A stretch of 29,207 nt of DNA from Apostichopus parvimensis (GCA_000934455.1 KN882987.1:10837-40043), one strand, 5' to 3'. Counted from the first letter of the stretch, positions 1 through 11,517 are shown. Made by a program: numbers and translations. Notes: a model not told the origin generated them from the letters alone.

Positions 1-790
1 AATATCTTCTGTTTCGAAATTAAAATAAGTTGCGTCAATGTGTTATTGAGCTAACTCTGTTGATATTAAATTATGTGACAAAGTGAAGTGTCTTCGAAGA
101 ATGAGGAAAATATCGATAACAAATCCTGATAAATTTCAGTTAGAAGGCCTTCAGTTTAAAATATTCAGAAATTTTAACTTCGCGAAAGGACAGCAGTGTT
201 TCAAAAAAAAAAAAAAAACGTCTTTAATTTAACCACATATATTGGAATAAAAACAAAATATTACCTCTAATCGGTTCTTCTTTGCTTAAATACTGTATTC
301 TTAAAAAATTTGCCCACATATAAAATCTTTAAAAGAAAAGCTAATTCATTCATCTCAAACGTGTTTTCGTTACACTCCAATTTTTAAAAGTCAATTAAGT
401 TTCGTAATATGGCCAGGAAAAAGTAATCTCTCATCAAATGTATGAGTATATCGCTCCCCACATATCTTTTACAGCACGTCAGTTCACAAGGTTTCCCTCC
501 AATAGCCAATCACACCTTTCACAGATACATACCAACACGTTACAGCACTCAATTCATATTATGAACTAGTGATATTAAATAAACCTGTAGATCATTCTAG
601 TTCATAAATTTATATTCCATAATTTTGGTTACGAGTACGAAATTCATTTATTTCAGCAATAACTGAAAACTAAACTTTAATTTTTAATTTTGTTAAGATT
701 CATGAGTTAACATTTTCTTCTTGCTAAAAATCCAATCATGAGATTCCCTCTTTATACAGAGCGATATTCGGTACTTTGTGTATGGTTAAA
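1..790. repeat. Left copy of long direct repeat (intron 1 of FReD copy A)
   Basis: These bases match 28414-29207 in the same orientation with only scattered substitutions and small indels; in the first 60 bases I count one mismatch. In the right copy this sequence begins 46 bases after the donor of a signal-peptide exon. The left copy should therefore also be the start of intron 1, with its exon 1 ending about 45 bases before the window. The match implies a recent tandem duplication with a spacing of about 28.4 kb. Confidence 0.9.
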
Positions 791-3700
791 TGTTTTCAAT
801 CTTTTTTTTCATTTGTTATAATGACTTGCTTTAATTTTCGATATAAATTACATACGAATAACTTGTTTTTCATCTGCATAAAGGCAACTTCCTTTTTTAG
901 CTCTATTATTTTGATATGATTTCCGAACAGACATTTTATTTCTCGTCTTTGTTCAAGTTATCCATATGAATACATTAAAGCAACATCTGCGTTAACTAAT
1001 CAAAACCAAAACATTTCTATATGATAATCCAATCACAAAGAAGCTTAATTAACTTCCATTTCAAATAGTGAACAGTTGTGTAAATACAGTGAACAAACTA
1101 TCATGGCAAGGTACATCGTTTAAATTAGGTATCTATTACTTGAAAGGGTGGTTCAGGTTTAATCAAATTTGAAGAAATGCTCATTTTTACGTTTGATTAT
1201 ATTGTTGCAAACTATCATCAAAACCTTTTCAGATTGAAATTTCTAAAGAGCACCTAAATATTTACTTCCCTCACATGTTCATAGAGATCTCTTTAAACGA
1301 TATTGTAATATGTGTGCCAAAGTTTAAACAAACAGTCTGCAACAAAAAATAAAGGTACTTTGAAATGTATTTTGAAAATATAATATTAAGATCACGATTC
1401 TTGTACATAAACATATTCAAGAAAACCAAGATTGTATAACAATAAATCCAACTGGTGTATACGTCAATCAAATTTAAAACTAATTTATGGAAACTAAAAA
1501 AAGTGAAATGTACAAAATTAATGCTGAAAATAGAAAACTTAGGTTACACGGATTTATTTCAGAACGAAGTATCAAAGATAAAAGACTTCCACAAAACTAG
1601 AAGAAAGTAACAAATGCTATTTTGCAGGCACTGCCTTGTGGTTTTAAATTGCTTATACGAAAGAATGGTATGATATACGCGATCATGAAAATGACTCTGG
1701 CGATTTAAGTGGCTAGCTTCCAATTTTGCTCTCTTTTCGTGTTTCTCATTTCCTTCAGTTAGGCTATATATTGTTAGATATTTCAAGGGAATTTAATTCC
1801 AAAATACCGTTATTTTAAGTATGATGGATATTAGAGCAGAATAAATGTAAGACATGTTCATTCATTTTATTTAAAATGATAAAGTTTGTAAAGAAAAAAC
1901 TCAGTCACAAGCCTTTTAAAGTGACAGTTAAATAATATTGATTTCCTCAATTATTTTTTTCGAGAAGTAATATAACTTGACTAAAGGTAACTCGTTGATA
2001 CCGACTCAGAGTTTAATGTCGTTTTACAACGCCAAGATAAGAGGTAAATTTAAAGGAAGAAATACTATTTTTATTGTGAATGGGAAACTTAATTGAGATA
2101 TTTTTAAATATCGTTAGCTAAATAAAAAAGTAACAGAAAATGTGCACAACCCTAAATATGCTCATATGGCATGCAATTAATTAATTTAAGAAACAATAAA
2201 ATAACTTTTCGTTTAAGTTACTTTTATAAACATTATGCTGTGTTTACTTCTGTTTTGAATCTTGTGAGATTAAATGAAACACCTATAAATTATCGTATTA
2301 TTTGTCGAATGTTTGCGAATTGTTTAACTGTATTTCTAATTAACGTGTCGCGCTATTATAATACAATGTGCCACAACGTTGACGTCTAGTAAGCATTAGC
2401 GGTTTAGTGATAATAATGACAACTAATATTAATGTAAGAGCATTGTTTAAAATTGATACTGTTATTACACGATCTGTAATTTGAATAAAATAGAAGATTA
2501 AAACGATTGAAAGTCTCCTTCCAATGGAATAGACGTTATAAAATCATACTCAAATTAAAATCGTAGTAAGATGTTTAATTAGTCTTTGGGTAATCAATCC
2601 AGACAAAATATAAGACAAAGAAAAATCTGTTTAAATGCCTTATCAAATATAGACAATTGCACAGAGGAATTGTATTTTTTCTTCCAATTAATCAGTTTTG
2701 TTACATTATAGCTTCCAATTTAGGCTGTATTCTAGACATAGTGCGACAGGCAAATCTAATATTTCAACCGATCATACGATAAACACTAAAGGCCATATTA
2801 CTAGCGGAATAACTCAGTGCAGATGTAAAGAACGTTTCTAAAACTGTAAAACTAAACTGATCATTATTCTGGTGGATAATCTCTTAAATATTAACACTTT
2901 TCAATTTATACCTTTTTTGTTCTATGTTTGTCTTTCTTTTCTTTTTTACTTTAGACATAATCTATAACAGTAAACAAAGCAGAGAACAAGTAATGCAACA
3001 TAATTGGAGTGAGAAAATTCTCACCAAAAATGTAATTAATTTTATTTTTATTGAAAAAATATGTCCCATATTGGAAAATTAATGGCAAGTTCACCGTGTA
3101 AAGAATTAAATATGTTATGCATAAATTAACTACAACTCTGCGAACTAGTTTATTAGGTCTGATCAGATATTCTGGAAGTAACTATTACGAGAAAGACAGA
3201 TATTCATGATCCTTTAGGTTATCTGTTAATTCTCTAATCACAAATACCGTACTTTACTTTGATTTCCACACAATGCTACATAAAGTTGTGTCGATCATAT
3301 AACTTCCTTGTAACGTTTGATAGTCTTAAGTTGAATACAGTAATAACATGTAAAACCAACGCGAAGATATTATCATGTATGTTGTCTTTCAAACTTGATA
3401 ACCAGACTACTTAACATAGAACCACTGAAAATGTACTCCATCTACAACATGTTGGCGATGGGAGTAGTCACCGATCCCCACCCATGCTCTCCCTCTTCGC
3501 TGTTCTCAATCAGTCCCTCCTACCTGACTTACACCCTCCCTTCGTGATATGGCTATTCGGTGTAGCATAAAACTTAACGTTTCGTATATCGTTTACAGTA
3601 ACACGTAAAATAATTTAGTATACAAAGGAAACTCTCCCTATGCTTTAAAAACATCGATGATAGACTTTAACAAATTAAACAACATAAAATACATTACACT

Positions 3701-5599
3701 GTATATAAAGGTCTCTTTTCTAAAACGTTGCAAAAACTAGAAAGTATTATCATAACATGTATCATTTCTCCATGTATGGTAATAATTCGCTTTATATGTT
3801 GAAGGATATCTAATTAAATTCTAATCATAATTTGTGGCTATCGTTTGAACGAGCATTATATTCAAGGGAACAAACGGCATGTGATACTCAGCATTTGGTG
3901 ATAATGAACACAATGTGTTATACATATACAAATATAACGTCGCACACCGTCTGTGCTTCCTGAATAACATTATCGACGACAACATTTTTTTTTGGCTACA
4001 TTCCAAAAACAATCGCCTTGACCGCTTCAATCTCTTTGTGGAGATAGTATTATACCTTACACTTTATTCTGTTGGCAACAGCAAAGTATAAAATTAAGAT
4101 TTTAATTTTGTTCATGTCTTTAGGTAAGTAAGATACCGTTTTCTGTATCCAAGGGCCATATTCCATATTCTGTTTTATTCAGAGAATTGAAATGCTATAC
4201 AATATGTTTTTGTTTTACAGATAACATCGTAATTTCATAAAATTTGAACTGTCATATGCTCGGCTGTTCTAACACGTCTATTTCATTAATATTCGGAATT
4301 ACCAAACAAGAAATCTTTCATACTTTTACCAATTTAAAGCCGAGTATTTGTTCAATTTTTATCCGCTATGGCAGAGCAATATCACGTTATGGAATTTTAG
4401 TGATTAATGACTTGGTCTGAAAAAAATAAAATTCCTCGTTTCTTTCTTAACTTCCTCTTTTTTTTCCCTATCTGTTGACATTCTTTATTCCTTGCAATTT
4501 TCCTCATCATCATGATCATCATGTTATGAAAGATACAATTTTAATGCTAAACGTCTATTCTTCTTACTGAACCACATAGATTTGTTGAGGTAGCGTTACA
4601 AAGGTTGTCTTACATTCGCTGTGCCATAACGTACTTCTACCATTTTACATTGTAGATGTGTGTATGGCGGTGAACCAAAAATGTACAGGAAGAATCTATT
4701 TGTCGTCATGTGAGGGTCCAACACAGGGGCTTCTGTAAAGATTTCAGTTATAATGAAATGTGGGCCACAATCATATGCAATGATCATGTTATTTGTTTGC
4801 CAATCGTTTAGTATTCATGACCAACATGCGTTTTGATGTGAGTAGCGAAATGTCTTCCATCTTAATTTTCCACCCGTGGGAGACTCGATAAAGTTCAATC
4901 TAGTTCGATCTTATTCTCTGTAAAAGGACTACAGATTTCCAATTTGACCTTTTTCACAGTTTGTGTGTGTGCAATACGTGTGAGAATAACCTATATTGTT
5001 GGAGCCTGCTCTTAATCGTTTTTCTGTGGTTCGTCGATTGTAATAAGTTCAAGGTCGTTTTGTTATGGTATGTACAATTTTCGTGAGCAATTTTGGTCAG
5101 CACAGTTAAAAACGTGATATCCACATTATTTAGCGGAATATATTTGTTTTACGTTTTCAATCTATCATTGCATGAACATAAACTACGAAGTGCAATGCTG
5201 TTGGTTCTTTGTCTTTGCAATGGAGCATAGTTTATTCATAGCAATAAGAAAAACGATCTATTGCATATAGTAAGTAAGTGACAGTGTTTCCACTTTGAAG
5301 AATTCAACTTTCTATCATTATAACGAACTATGTCTGCCATAAGAAGGAGCATAAGGCAAGAAAACAAGGAGATAGGAGGAAGAAATTGACATCGTTATCA
5401 TCTTGTTGGGGACTATGATAGTTCAGTTAAAAAGAGGTTAGGGCTAGTGATATAGAGTAGGCATAAGGGAGTTAACAAGTGGTTACTGTTTTTGAGTTGT
5501 GCAATATAATATTTTACGATAGCCGATAATAATTTTGATACTTTATGTATTAAAGTAAGACTTAAAGTGCGATTTGACATTTATTCTGGCTGTTTAAAA

Positions 5600-5672
5600 A
5601 TATCGGCATCGGTATTGGGATTGAACTATCGGATATCGGCCAGATCCGATATTGGCGATATCGGCACAACAC
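5600..5672. repeat. ATCGG-rich dispersed repeat fragment
   Basis: A stretch of repeated TATCGG/ATCGG words in both orientations ends in CGGCACAACACTA. The same fragment is at 19789-19863 in the duplicated segment, so it was present before the duplication. The word composition resembles fragments common in animal DNA transposon or SINE remnants, but I cannot assign a family. Confidence 0.4.
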
Positions 5673-6358
5673 TAGAAACAATGATTTCAAATAGAAGCTA
5701 AGCTGAGCTTCTGCAGCGCTGCTCCAATTGTTTAGTAAGTAAGATATACAAATCTATGGCTATGAACTCACCTTACAAGTAAAATGACACCATTCAAAAC
5801 TCAGAGTTTTATTGTCCACGGTAAGTATCACGAAACGGTAGTCTTAGTCCAACAAGAATAGCTGGGACTGTTGAACACAGTTGCGTTACAACTCATGTCT
5901 GAAATGTTCTAATGTCAAAAAATAATTTGAACAAAGAACATCTGTCGGCAATAAGCAACAAAGATGTTTAAGGAAGCAGCCAGCTATTGCCTTTGTTCTT
6001 ACGTTCTAACGTGAACTTACGTATCATGTGCCAGAGTATAGCTGTAAAACCGGAAAAATTCCAATAATATAATGTTTCCTGGAAAAAGTTGTGCTCTGTA
6101 AGTGATCATTGACCTGTAAATCAGATATAGACTATAGACAAAAGAAAAATATCATTAAAAGTGGTGATCCGGAGAAATTACCAAAGTTTAAATCGACTTT
6201 ACTCTTAAACTAACATATTTTGGCCCAGTTCGCAAAAGGTTCTTTCTTTCCCTCACACTGGTTTTATTTACATTAGATTTAATCTGATCCTGCTTAGTGT
6301 TGACTGCAATACTCTGTATGTCTTGTAATGTATTCAGTAAATGTCTTTTCTCACACAG

Positions 6359-6389
6359 ATAATCGTCAGTGCCGAGGGAAGATCTTCAG
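6359..6389 (+). CDS. Exon 2 of copy A: end of signal peptide and linker
   Basis: This 31-base exon is bounded by CACACAG and GTAGGG. It continues phase 0 from exon 1 and ends in phase 1. In that frame it encodes IIVSAEGRSS plus one base, which follows the hydrophobic exon 1 and supplies a plausible signal-peptidase site after the VSA motif. The identical 31 bases, with the same acceptor and donor, occur in copy B at 20115-20145, which supports it as a real exon rather than a chance splice pair. Confidence 0.75.
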
Positions 6390-7279
6390 GTAGGGGTATT
6401 GTTTATATTATATGATTTATCTTATAATAAGATGTAGCCTCTGTAAGTTATATCACTTATGTAATGTAAACGTTAAAACCTCAGTTGGACAACTTGAATA
6501 GCTGGAAATGTTAGCTTTTTAATGGTCGCTCTTGCCGTTTTGTTTTTCAATCGTTTTACTATTTCCGAATATCTATTTCGAGGTTGATTCCCACTGAGTA
6601 GTATACTTTCGATCTTTTTATATCTAACGTGCCACATCGATATTTTCTCAGGTACTTTAAAAAAAAGGGATTTGCCTGTTTTCGTGAGTCTTTTGATCTC
6701 ACTTGGATATGATTGATTACTTCGGAAGCCCGGTTAAAAAAGAAATTCAAGTTACTTGGTCTTCGAATTTCCATTGCAGGCTGAAAACTAATCACATATA
6801 ATGCTTCAAAACAGTTACATCTGAGAATTCAATAACGATTACTTCATTTAACTTTAGTCGTGATATCTTAGACTATATGGTAGTTGAGTAATAGTTGATA
6901 TTTAAACTGTTGTATTGCTTCAACTCGCTTAGTAACGAAACCAGTTCTCTTACAATTAACTAAAAAGTCTTATAGTAAAAATAATAATAATAATATTCGG
7001 TTCATGTAGCGTGTTTAAACAGCGATAGGTTTCAAAGAGCTTTACAGACGTTATATTACCCCTGTTCAATAATAACCTGTCCCAGTGACAATCCCTCTAG
7101 ATAGCTGCAGCTATATATTGCGCCTAATGACAAGTTACCTCACATGTACCCATTTAGCCCCTAGGTGGAGAGAGGCAATTGAGATAAAGCATCTTAGGCG
7201 ATATTTTCGTTAGCTGAAATGATTTTTCAGTCACAATAAAATGATAACTTTGTTTTACTTTGTTATACTTTCCATCCAG
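6390..7279 (+). other. Intron 2 of copy A
   Basis: This intron of about 890 bases contains an AAT trinucleotide run near 6980-6995. The first 600 bases are duplicated after exon 2 of copy B. No coding content is seen. It ends in TCCATCCAG. Confidence 0.7.
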
Positions 7280-7452
7280 GTTCTTCATACTTTGTTTTTC
7301 AACAACCTGCGTATCCGAGAGATTGCAAAGAAGTATCGAATGCATGTTCCTCTACCCACAATACATCTGGAGTGTACCTTATTAAACCAGATGGCTATCC
7401 GGAACCGTTTGAGGCTTACTGTAACAATGATCTTGATACTGGTGGATGGACG
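7280..7452 (+). CDS. Exon 3 of copy A: start of FReD 1
   Basis: The exon starts in phase 1 and ends in phase 0, for 57 full codons. The frame reads a linker, then RDCKEV, the typical first FReD cysteine, then GVYLIKPDGYPEPFEAYCNN and DTGGWT. This is the classical N-terminal signature of fibrinogen C-terminal domains (C...GVY.I.P....F..YC......GGWT), with the A-subdomain cysteine pair at about residues 18 and 49 of the exon. The donor is GTATGG, somewhat weak. The homologous part of copy B is deleted. Extracellular lectin-like binding is the family role; the ligand is unknown. Confidence 0.88.
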
Positions 7453-7837
7453 GTATGGCTGATTACTTGATGTCTTCTTTTCAACTTTAAATAGTTTTGT
7501 ACAAATTTACTTCAGGGTTTGATTGCAGCAATATATAGCGATGTAATTCAAAGTCGTTATTTCAAATAGAATCTCGCTTTTTTTATCGAAACGAAAGTTT
7601 GAATCAATTATTTTTAATATTGTGGAAATTAAGTACCAGATTGTACTTAGGTACAGTGTAGTTCTTCTTCCAAGGAAACTGTAAACATCTAGCCCAAACC
7701 ACAAACTGAAGTTAGAAATATAAGTTAAAATTTCTGTGTAATAGTTGTTAGCAACAAATCGCATTGCAGTAGTGAACAAATAATAATAATTCAATCACGT
7801 CCTAGTTAACGCTTAACTTCTTTGATATTCTTTGAAG
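7453..7837 (+). other. Intron 3 of copy A
   Basis: This 385-base intron interrupts the FReD at GGWT|VLQRR. The same boundary recurs in FReD 2 (10999/11256), so the position is conserved. Most of the intron survives in copy B at 20764-21105 although both flanking exons are gone there. The minus-strand open frame of 95 codons here has no recognisable features. Confidence 0.7.
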
Positions 7838-8102
7838 GTATTACAGCGACGAAGATCGGATTCTGTAAATTTTAGTAGAAGTTGGAAAGACTTCAGAAAT
7901 GGCTTTGGCTTTCTAGGGAGTGAGTTTTGGATCGGAAATGAAAAAATTGCCGTCTTAACAAATCAAAAGCGATACCAACTGCGAATGGACTTTGAGAACG
8001 TTGCTGGAGAAACTTACTATGTAACATACGACGAGTTTCGTATCTCAGATGAATGGGGGGATTATTATATATCTAGTTTAGGAACATTCGAAAGATCAGA
8101 TG
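7838..8102 (+). CDS. Exon 4 of copy A: middle of FReD 1
   Basis: This exon has 88 codons plus one base (phase 0 in, phase 1 out). It starts VLQRR and contains NGFGFLGSEFWIGN, LTNQKRYQLRMDF, YYVTYDEFRI and DEWGDYYISSLG. These match the FReD B-subdomain pattern (Q-R-R, GFG, EFWLGN, LT, LRV, Y..F....E...Y.L). It ends at ERSD plus one base, exactly where FReD exons normally hand over to the calcium-site and pocket exon. In the long transcript the next exon is instead a TIL domain, leaving FReD 1 without its pocket subdomain. Joining to 13590 would complete it. The paralogous exon 11256-11517 is roughly 40 percent identical in protein by eye. Confidence 0.88.
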
Positions 8103-8431
8103 GTAAGTGTAGCAGCATACTTACACCGAGAGAACTCTGAAACAGAAACAAGCCATTACAACCTGGTTTCAGACTAATTGCACAACTAATTATGGTGTTT
8201 TATCTCGTTATAAGAATAAATAGTGACATTAATGTGACTAACGAACGGCCACTACCTATTTAAATGTTCTACATTTATTCGAGCAGCTTCTGAGTGTATG
8301 TTCCTTTCCTTTTACCTTCTGACAACCACGTATTTAAGTAATGACGACAAACTATTCTATGCCACATGTTATATTTGTCGTGACTGTATCAGGTTACTAT
8401 TATTTTCATTTTGTTCTTTGCTGTTCTCTAG
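8103..8431 (+). other. Intron 4 of copy A
   Basis: This 329-base intron has a strong donor (GTAAGT) and a pyrimidine-rich acceptor ending TTCTCTAG. No coding content is seen. Confidence 0.7.
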
Positions 8432-8643
8432 AAACAATCCCTGAATGGTGTTCAGCTAATGAGATATTTAGCAATAAGACCTGCGAGAGGACTTGTGACG
8501 ACCCTGATACTTGCATCTCGGCTACCTCTCGCACAAAATCAGAGCAATGTGTTTGTGTCGATGATTATATGAGACAGCAAGAACAATGCATCCCTCTCAA
8601 CCAATGCAACTGCTTCGTTGCTGATAAAGGAGGTGTATTAATG
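8432..8643 (+). CDS. TIL (trypsin-inhibitor-like) domain exon of copy A
   Basis: The exon is phase 1 in and phase 0 out, with 70 full codons. It encodes a cysteine-rich module beginning IPEWCSANEIF and continuing CERTC, CISATSRTKSEQC, VCV, EQCIPLNQCNC. The spacing and the closing C-x(5)-C-x-C fit TIL domains, which occur in zonadhesin, IgGFc-binding protein and serpin-like small inhibitors. The last dozen codons (FVADKGGVLM) start a linker that the next exon completes as GDFYVNSRCT, resembling the segment that follows TIL domains in mucin-like proteins. Whether it inhibits a protease or is only structural cannot be told from sequence. Confidence 0.82.
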
Positions 8644-9080
8644 GTCAGTACGGTTCTTTCATTTTAAGTGCTTTGCTCTTAATTACTTTTTCCACATAAT
8701 AAGAAGCAAATATTTTACTTAAATTTAGTCAGGAAGCACAAGACTACTCCTACAGATGTCATTCCCTTATAAACCTTACACAAAAATGTATAAATACTAC
8801 TAACGATAGTTTTGCGGTGAGAACTAATTGTAGGCCTAATGTATAGTCGCATAGGCCGTTTTAATGCAACATTTGACGGCAACTTTTTCATGGCGAATCC
8901 CGCGTACTCCTATATCGGAGCTGGCTTCAGAGACCTTATTAAACTTTCATAAAGATCCAAATCATTACCTAGATCATTCAGGGGAAGTTTGCAATGGCCA
9001 CCCATCGTTGAAATCCTGTATATTTCACTGTGACAACCGCATTTTCATAATTAATTTACTTTATTTTTTCGTGGAAATAG

Positions 9081-9290
9081 GAAGGAGATTTTTACGTCAA
9101 TTCAAGATGTACACGAAAATCAACTTGCCGAAACAACCAGATTATACGAGCGAGTTACCAGTGTAGTGATCACGCAACCTGTGCTGAGAGGAACGGTGTC
9201 CGTAAATGTTACTGTAATCAAAACTACCAAGGGGACGGAGAGACGTGCACCCACAACTGCTTCGTTGCTGACATAGGAAGTGTATTAGGG
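9081..9290 (+). CDS. EGF exon 1 of copy A
   Basis: This exon is 210 bases, 70 codons, phase 0 on both sides, so it can be added or skipped freely. It reads EGDFYVNSRCTRKSTC, then an EGF-like module with YQCSDHATCAERNGVRKCYC and GDGETC, the typical C-x-C......G-D-G-x-x-C ending. It closes with NCFVADIGSVLG, a copy of the tail of the TIL exon. The module has six cysteines if the one in STC is counted as the first. No calcium-binding EGF consensus (D-x-D/N-E/Q) is evident before the first cysteine. It acts as a secreted, disulfide-rich spacer or contact module. Confidence 0.85.
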
Positions 9291-9892
9291 GTCAGTACGG
9301 TTCATTCATGAAATTTTATAATGCTTTGTTCTTAATCATTGTCCATATAATAAGAAGGAAACCTTTATTATTTATACTTGTCGATAAAAACATTACATTT
9401 ACAGATAATCGAGTGCCGTGCTCATCGTGGTTGGGGAGGGGCCATTGACCCATTTTCTTTTGTCTCCAGTCCAGTCGAAACTGTCAGTCGAGGGAAGTAT
9501 TGCGTTTAGTCGGGAATCACGAGACCACTCCCTACGAATGTGCATCCACTTATAAGCCTGACACAAAAATCCATAGATACTTTGTTTTGCACAGTCTTGC
9601 GGTTAGAACTATCTGTAGGCCTAATGTATAGTCGCGGTAAGCCGTTGAATGCAATATTTGCAGCTACCTTTTTTTGATGGCGGATCCTTTCGCCTTCTAC
9701 TTCGGAGTTAGCATCAAATACTTCATAAAACTTTCATAAAGATAAAGATTCATACTCATACCTATATCATTCGAGGGGAATTTATCATTCGCCACTTACC
9801 ATTGAAACTTTGTACATTTCACTGTGACAACCGCAAATTCCTAATATATTTATTAGTTTTTCTTTTTCTTTTCGCTGAATGTCTTAAATCAG

Positions 9893-10102
9893 GTTGGCGA
9901 TTTTTACGTCAATTCAAGATGTACACGAAAATCAACTTGCCGAAACAACCAGATTATACAAGCGAGTTACCAGTGTAGTAGTCACGCAACCTGTGCTGAG
10001 AGGAACGGTGTCCGTAAATGTTACTGCAATTCAAACTACCAAGGGGACGGAGAGACGTGCACCCACAACTGCTTCGTTGCTGACATAGGAAGTGTATTAG
10101 GG
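9893..10102 (+). CDS. EGF exon 2 of copy A
   Basis: This is a near duplicate of exon 9081-9290: 210 bases, phase 0 on both sides. It reads VGDFYVNSRCTRKSTC, YQCSSHATCAERNGVRKCYC, GDGETC and NCFVADIGSVLG, with only a few substitutions. Acceptor AAATCAG and donor GTCAGT match its sister. The high identity, including the introns, suggests a recent duplication. Symmetric phase means that copy number can change without breaking the frame. Confidence 0.85.
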
Positions 10103-10687
10103 GTCAGTACGGTTCATTCATGAAATTGTATAACGCTTTGTTCTTAATCATTGTCCATAAAATAAGAAGGAAACCTGTATTATTTATACTTGTCGATAAA
10201 AACATTACATTTACAGATAATCGAGTGGCGTGCGCATCGTGGTTGGGGAGGGGCCATTGACCTATTTTTTTGTCTCCAGTCCAGTCAAAATGTCAGTCGA
10301 GGGATGTATTACGTTTAGTCGGGAACCACGAGATCACTTCTACGAGTGTGCATACACTTATTAGCCTGACACAAAAATCCATAGACACTTTTTTCACAGT
10401 ATTGCGGTTAGAACTATTTGTATGTCTAATGCATAGTCGCGATAAGCCTTTGAATGCAATATTTGCAGCTATTTTTTTAAGACGGATCCCTTCGCCCCCT
10501 ACATCGGAGTTGGCTTCAAATACTTATACAACTTTCATGAAGGTTCGTATCCATACCTAGATCATTCGAGGGGAATTTTTCATTGGCCACCCACCGTTGA
10601 AATCCTGTACATTTCACTGTGACAACCGCAAATTCATAATTCATTTATTAGTTATTGTTTTTCTTTTCGCTGAATATCTTAAATTAG

Positions 10688-10999
10688 GAGGGACACTTTT
10701 ACATCAATTCAAGATGTACACGAAAATCAACTTGTAGGAACAAACGGCTTGTAGATGAGAGTTACCAGTGTAGTAGTCACGCAACCTGTGCTGAGAGGAG
10801 CGGTGTCCGTAAATGTTACTGCAATACAAACTACGAAGGGGACGGAGTGACGTGCACTCGCGAGGTGGTCCCAAAAGATTGCCACGAGCTTTATGTTTCC
10901 GGTACACGCAGTGATGGTGTTTACACCATTTATCCTGATGGTTGGCAAAACGGCGTTCAGGTTTACTGTGAGATGGAAAGTAACGGAGGAGGATGGACG
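10688..10999 (+). CDS. EGF 3 plus start of FReD 2, exon of copy A
   Basis: This exon is 312 bases, 104 codons, phase 0 on both sides. The first part is the third EGF copy (EGHFYINSRCTRKSTC, YQCSSHATCAERSGVRKCYC, GDGVTC), more diverged than copies 1 and 2. It runs straight into EVVPKDCHELYVSG, SDGVYTIYPDG, VQVYCEMESNGGGWT, the N-terminal FReD signature. EGF and FReD are thus joined in one exon without an intron, while the earlier two EGFs end in the TIL-derived tail. The donor is GTGAGT. The minus-strand open frames across this stretch are shadows. Confidence 0.88.
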
Positions 11000-11255
11000 G
11001 TGAGTTTCGCAAACAATTAAGAATTTATATTCTTAACTTCCTCATTTTATACTTTACTTTCCTCAAAATGATGCACTGCAGATCTCGTTGAGATGAACTT
11101 GACCATTTTAGGGAAAACAAAAATCAAGAAACAAAATTCTCTTGCAAATTATCTCATTATCCATATCTATGTTAACTATTTTATGGCTTTGGACGTCATG
11201 CTCTTAAGGATTAGTAGATTACATAGTTGGATTAACCTTTTTTTACATTTCATAG

Positions 11256-11517
11256 GTTTTCCAGCGACGATCGAGTGCCTCCGTTGACTTTTATCGTGGA
11301 TGGTTGGACTACAAGAACGGTTTTGGTACAAAAAATCGTGACCACTGGCTAGGTAATAAATATATCCACTCTATGACCAACCAGAAAACGTACCAGCTTC
11401 GTATTGATCTAAGGGACTCCGGCTCATCATCGTATTACGCAGTCTATTCGACTTTTAGCATTAATAACGAGGCAGACAATTATCGACTATCAATTGGATC
11501 ACACAGTGGAAATACAG
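11256..11517 (+). CDS. FReD 2 middle exon of copy A
   Basis: Phase 0 in, phase 1 out, 87 codons plus one base. It starts VFQRRSSASVDFYRGW and contains YKNGFG, WLGNKYIHSMTNQKTYQLRI, YYAVYSTFSI, NEADNYRLSIG and SHSGNT. This is a closer match to the FReD consensus than exon 7838-8102 (it keeps the EADNY.L.IG...G motif). The acceptor follows a T-rich tract ending CATAG and the donor is GTGAGT. With the exons on either side it makes one complete fibrinogen C-terminal fold. Confidence 0.9.

Larger units (their letters stand above)
1..6358 (+). other. Intron 1 of FReD gene copy A
   Basis: This is AT-rich sequence without convincing exons. The short open frames here have no recognisable motifs and read as chance ORFs. 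The part from about 3255 onward has a diverged duplicate at 16945-20114 (for example the pyrimidine-rich stretch at 3475-3540 against 17172-17245). The part before 3255 is absent from that duplicate. The intron ends in a pyrimidine-rich tract and CACACAG at 6358. Confidence 0.65.
8606..10860 (+). repeat. Tandem triplication of EGF exon plus intron
   Basis: A unit made of an exon tail (coding CFVAD.G.VL), the donor GTCAGT, an intron and an EGF exon is repeated in direct orientation, with unit lengths of about 647 and 812 bases and a third partial unit ending in the exon 10688-10999. Introns as well as exons are alike (for example the sequence around 8700, 9510 and 10320, and the GTCAGTACGGTTC start of each intron). 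The second and third introns carry about 150-165 bases missing from the first. Confidence 0.9.

Noticed and set aside
7507..7794. 95-codon minus-strand frame
   Set aside because: It lies in intron 3, shows no motif, and the aligned part of copy B is not kept open.
8864..9166. 100-codon plus-strand frame
   Set aside because: It runs through intron into the EGF exon in the wrong frame; the cysteine-rich frame from 9081 is the supported one.
10704..11012. Minus-strand frames of 102 and 73 codons
   Set aside because: They are antisense shadows of the EGF 3/FReD 2 exon, which has clear domain motifs on the plus strand.
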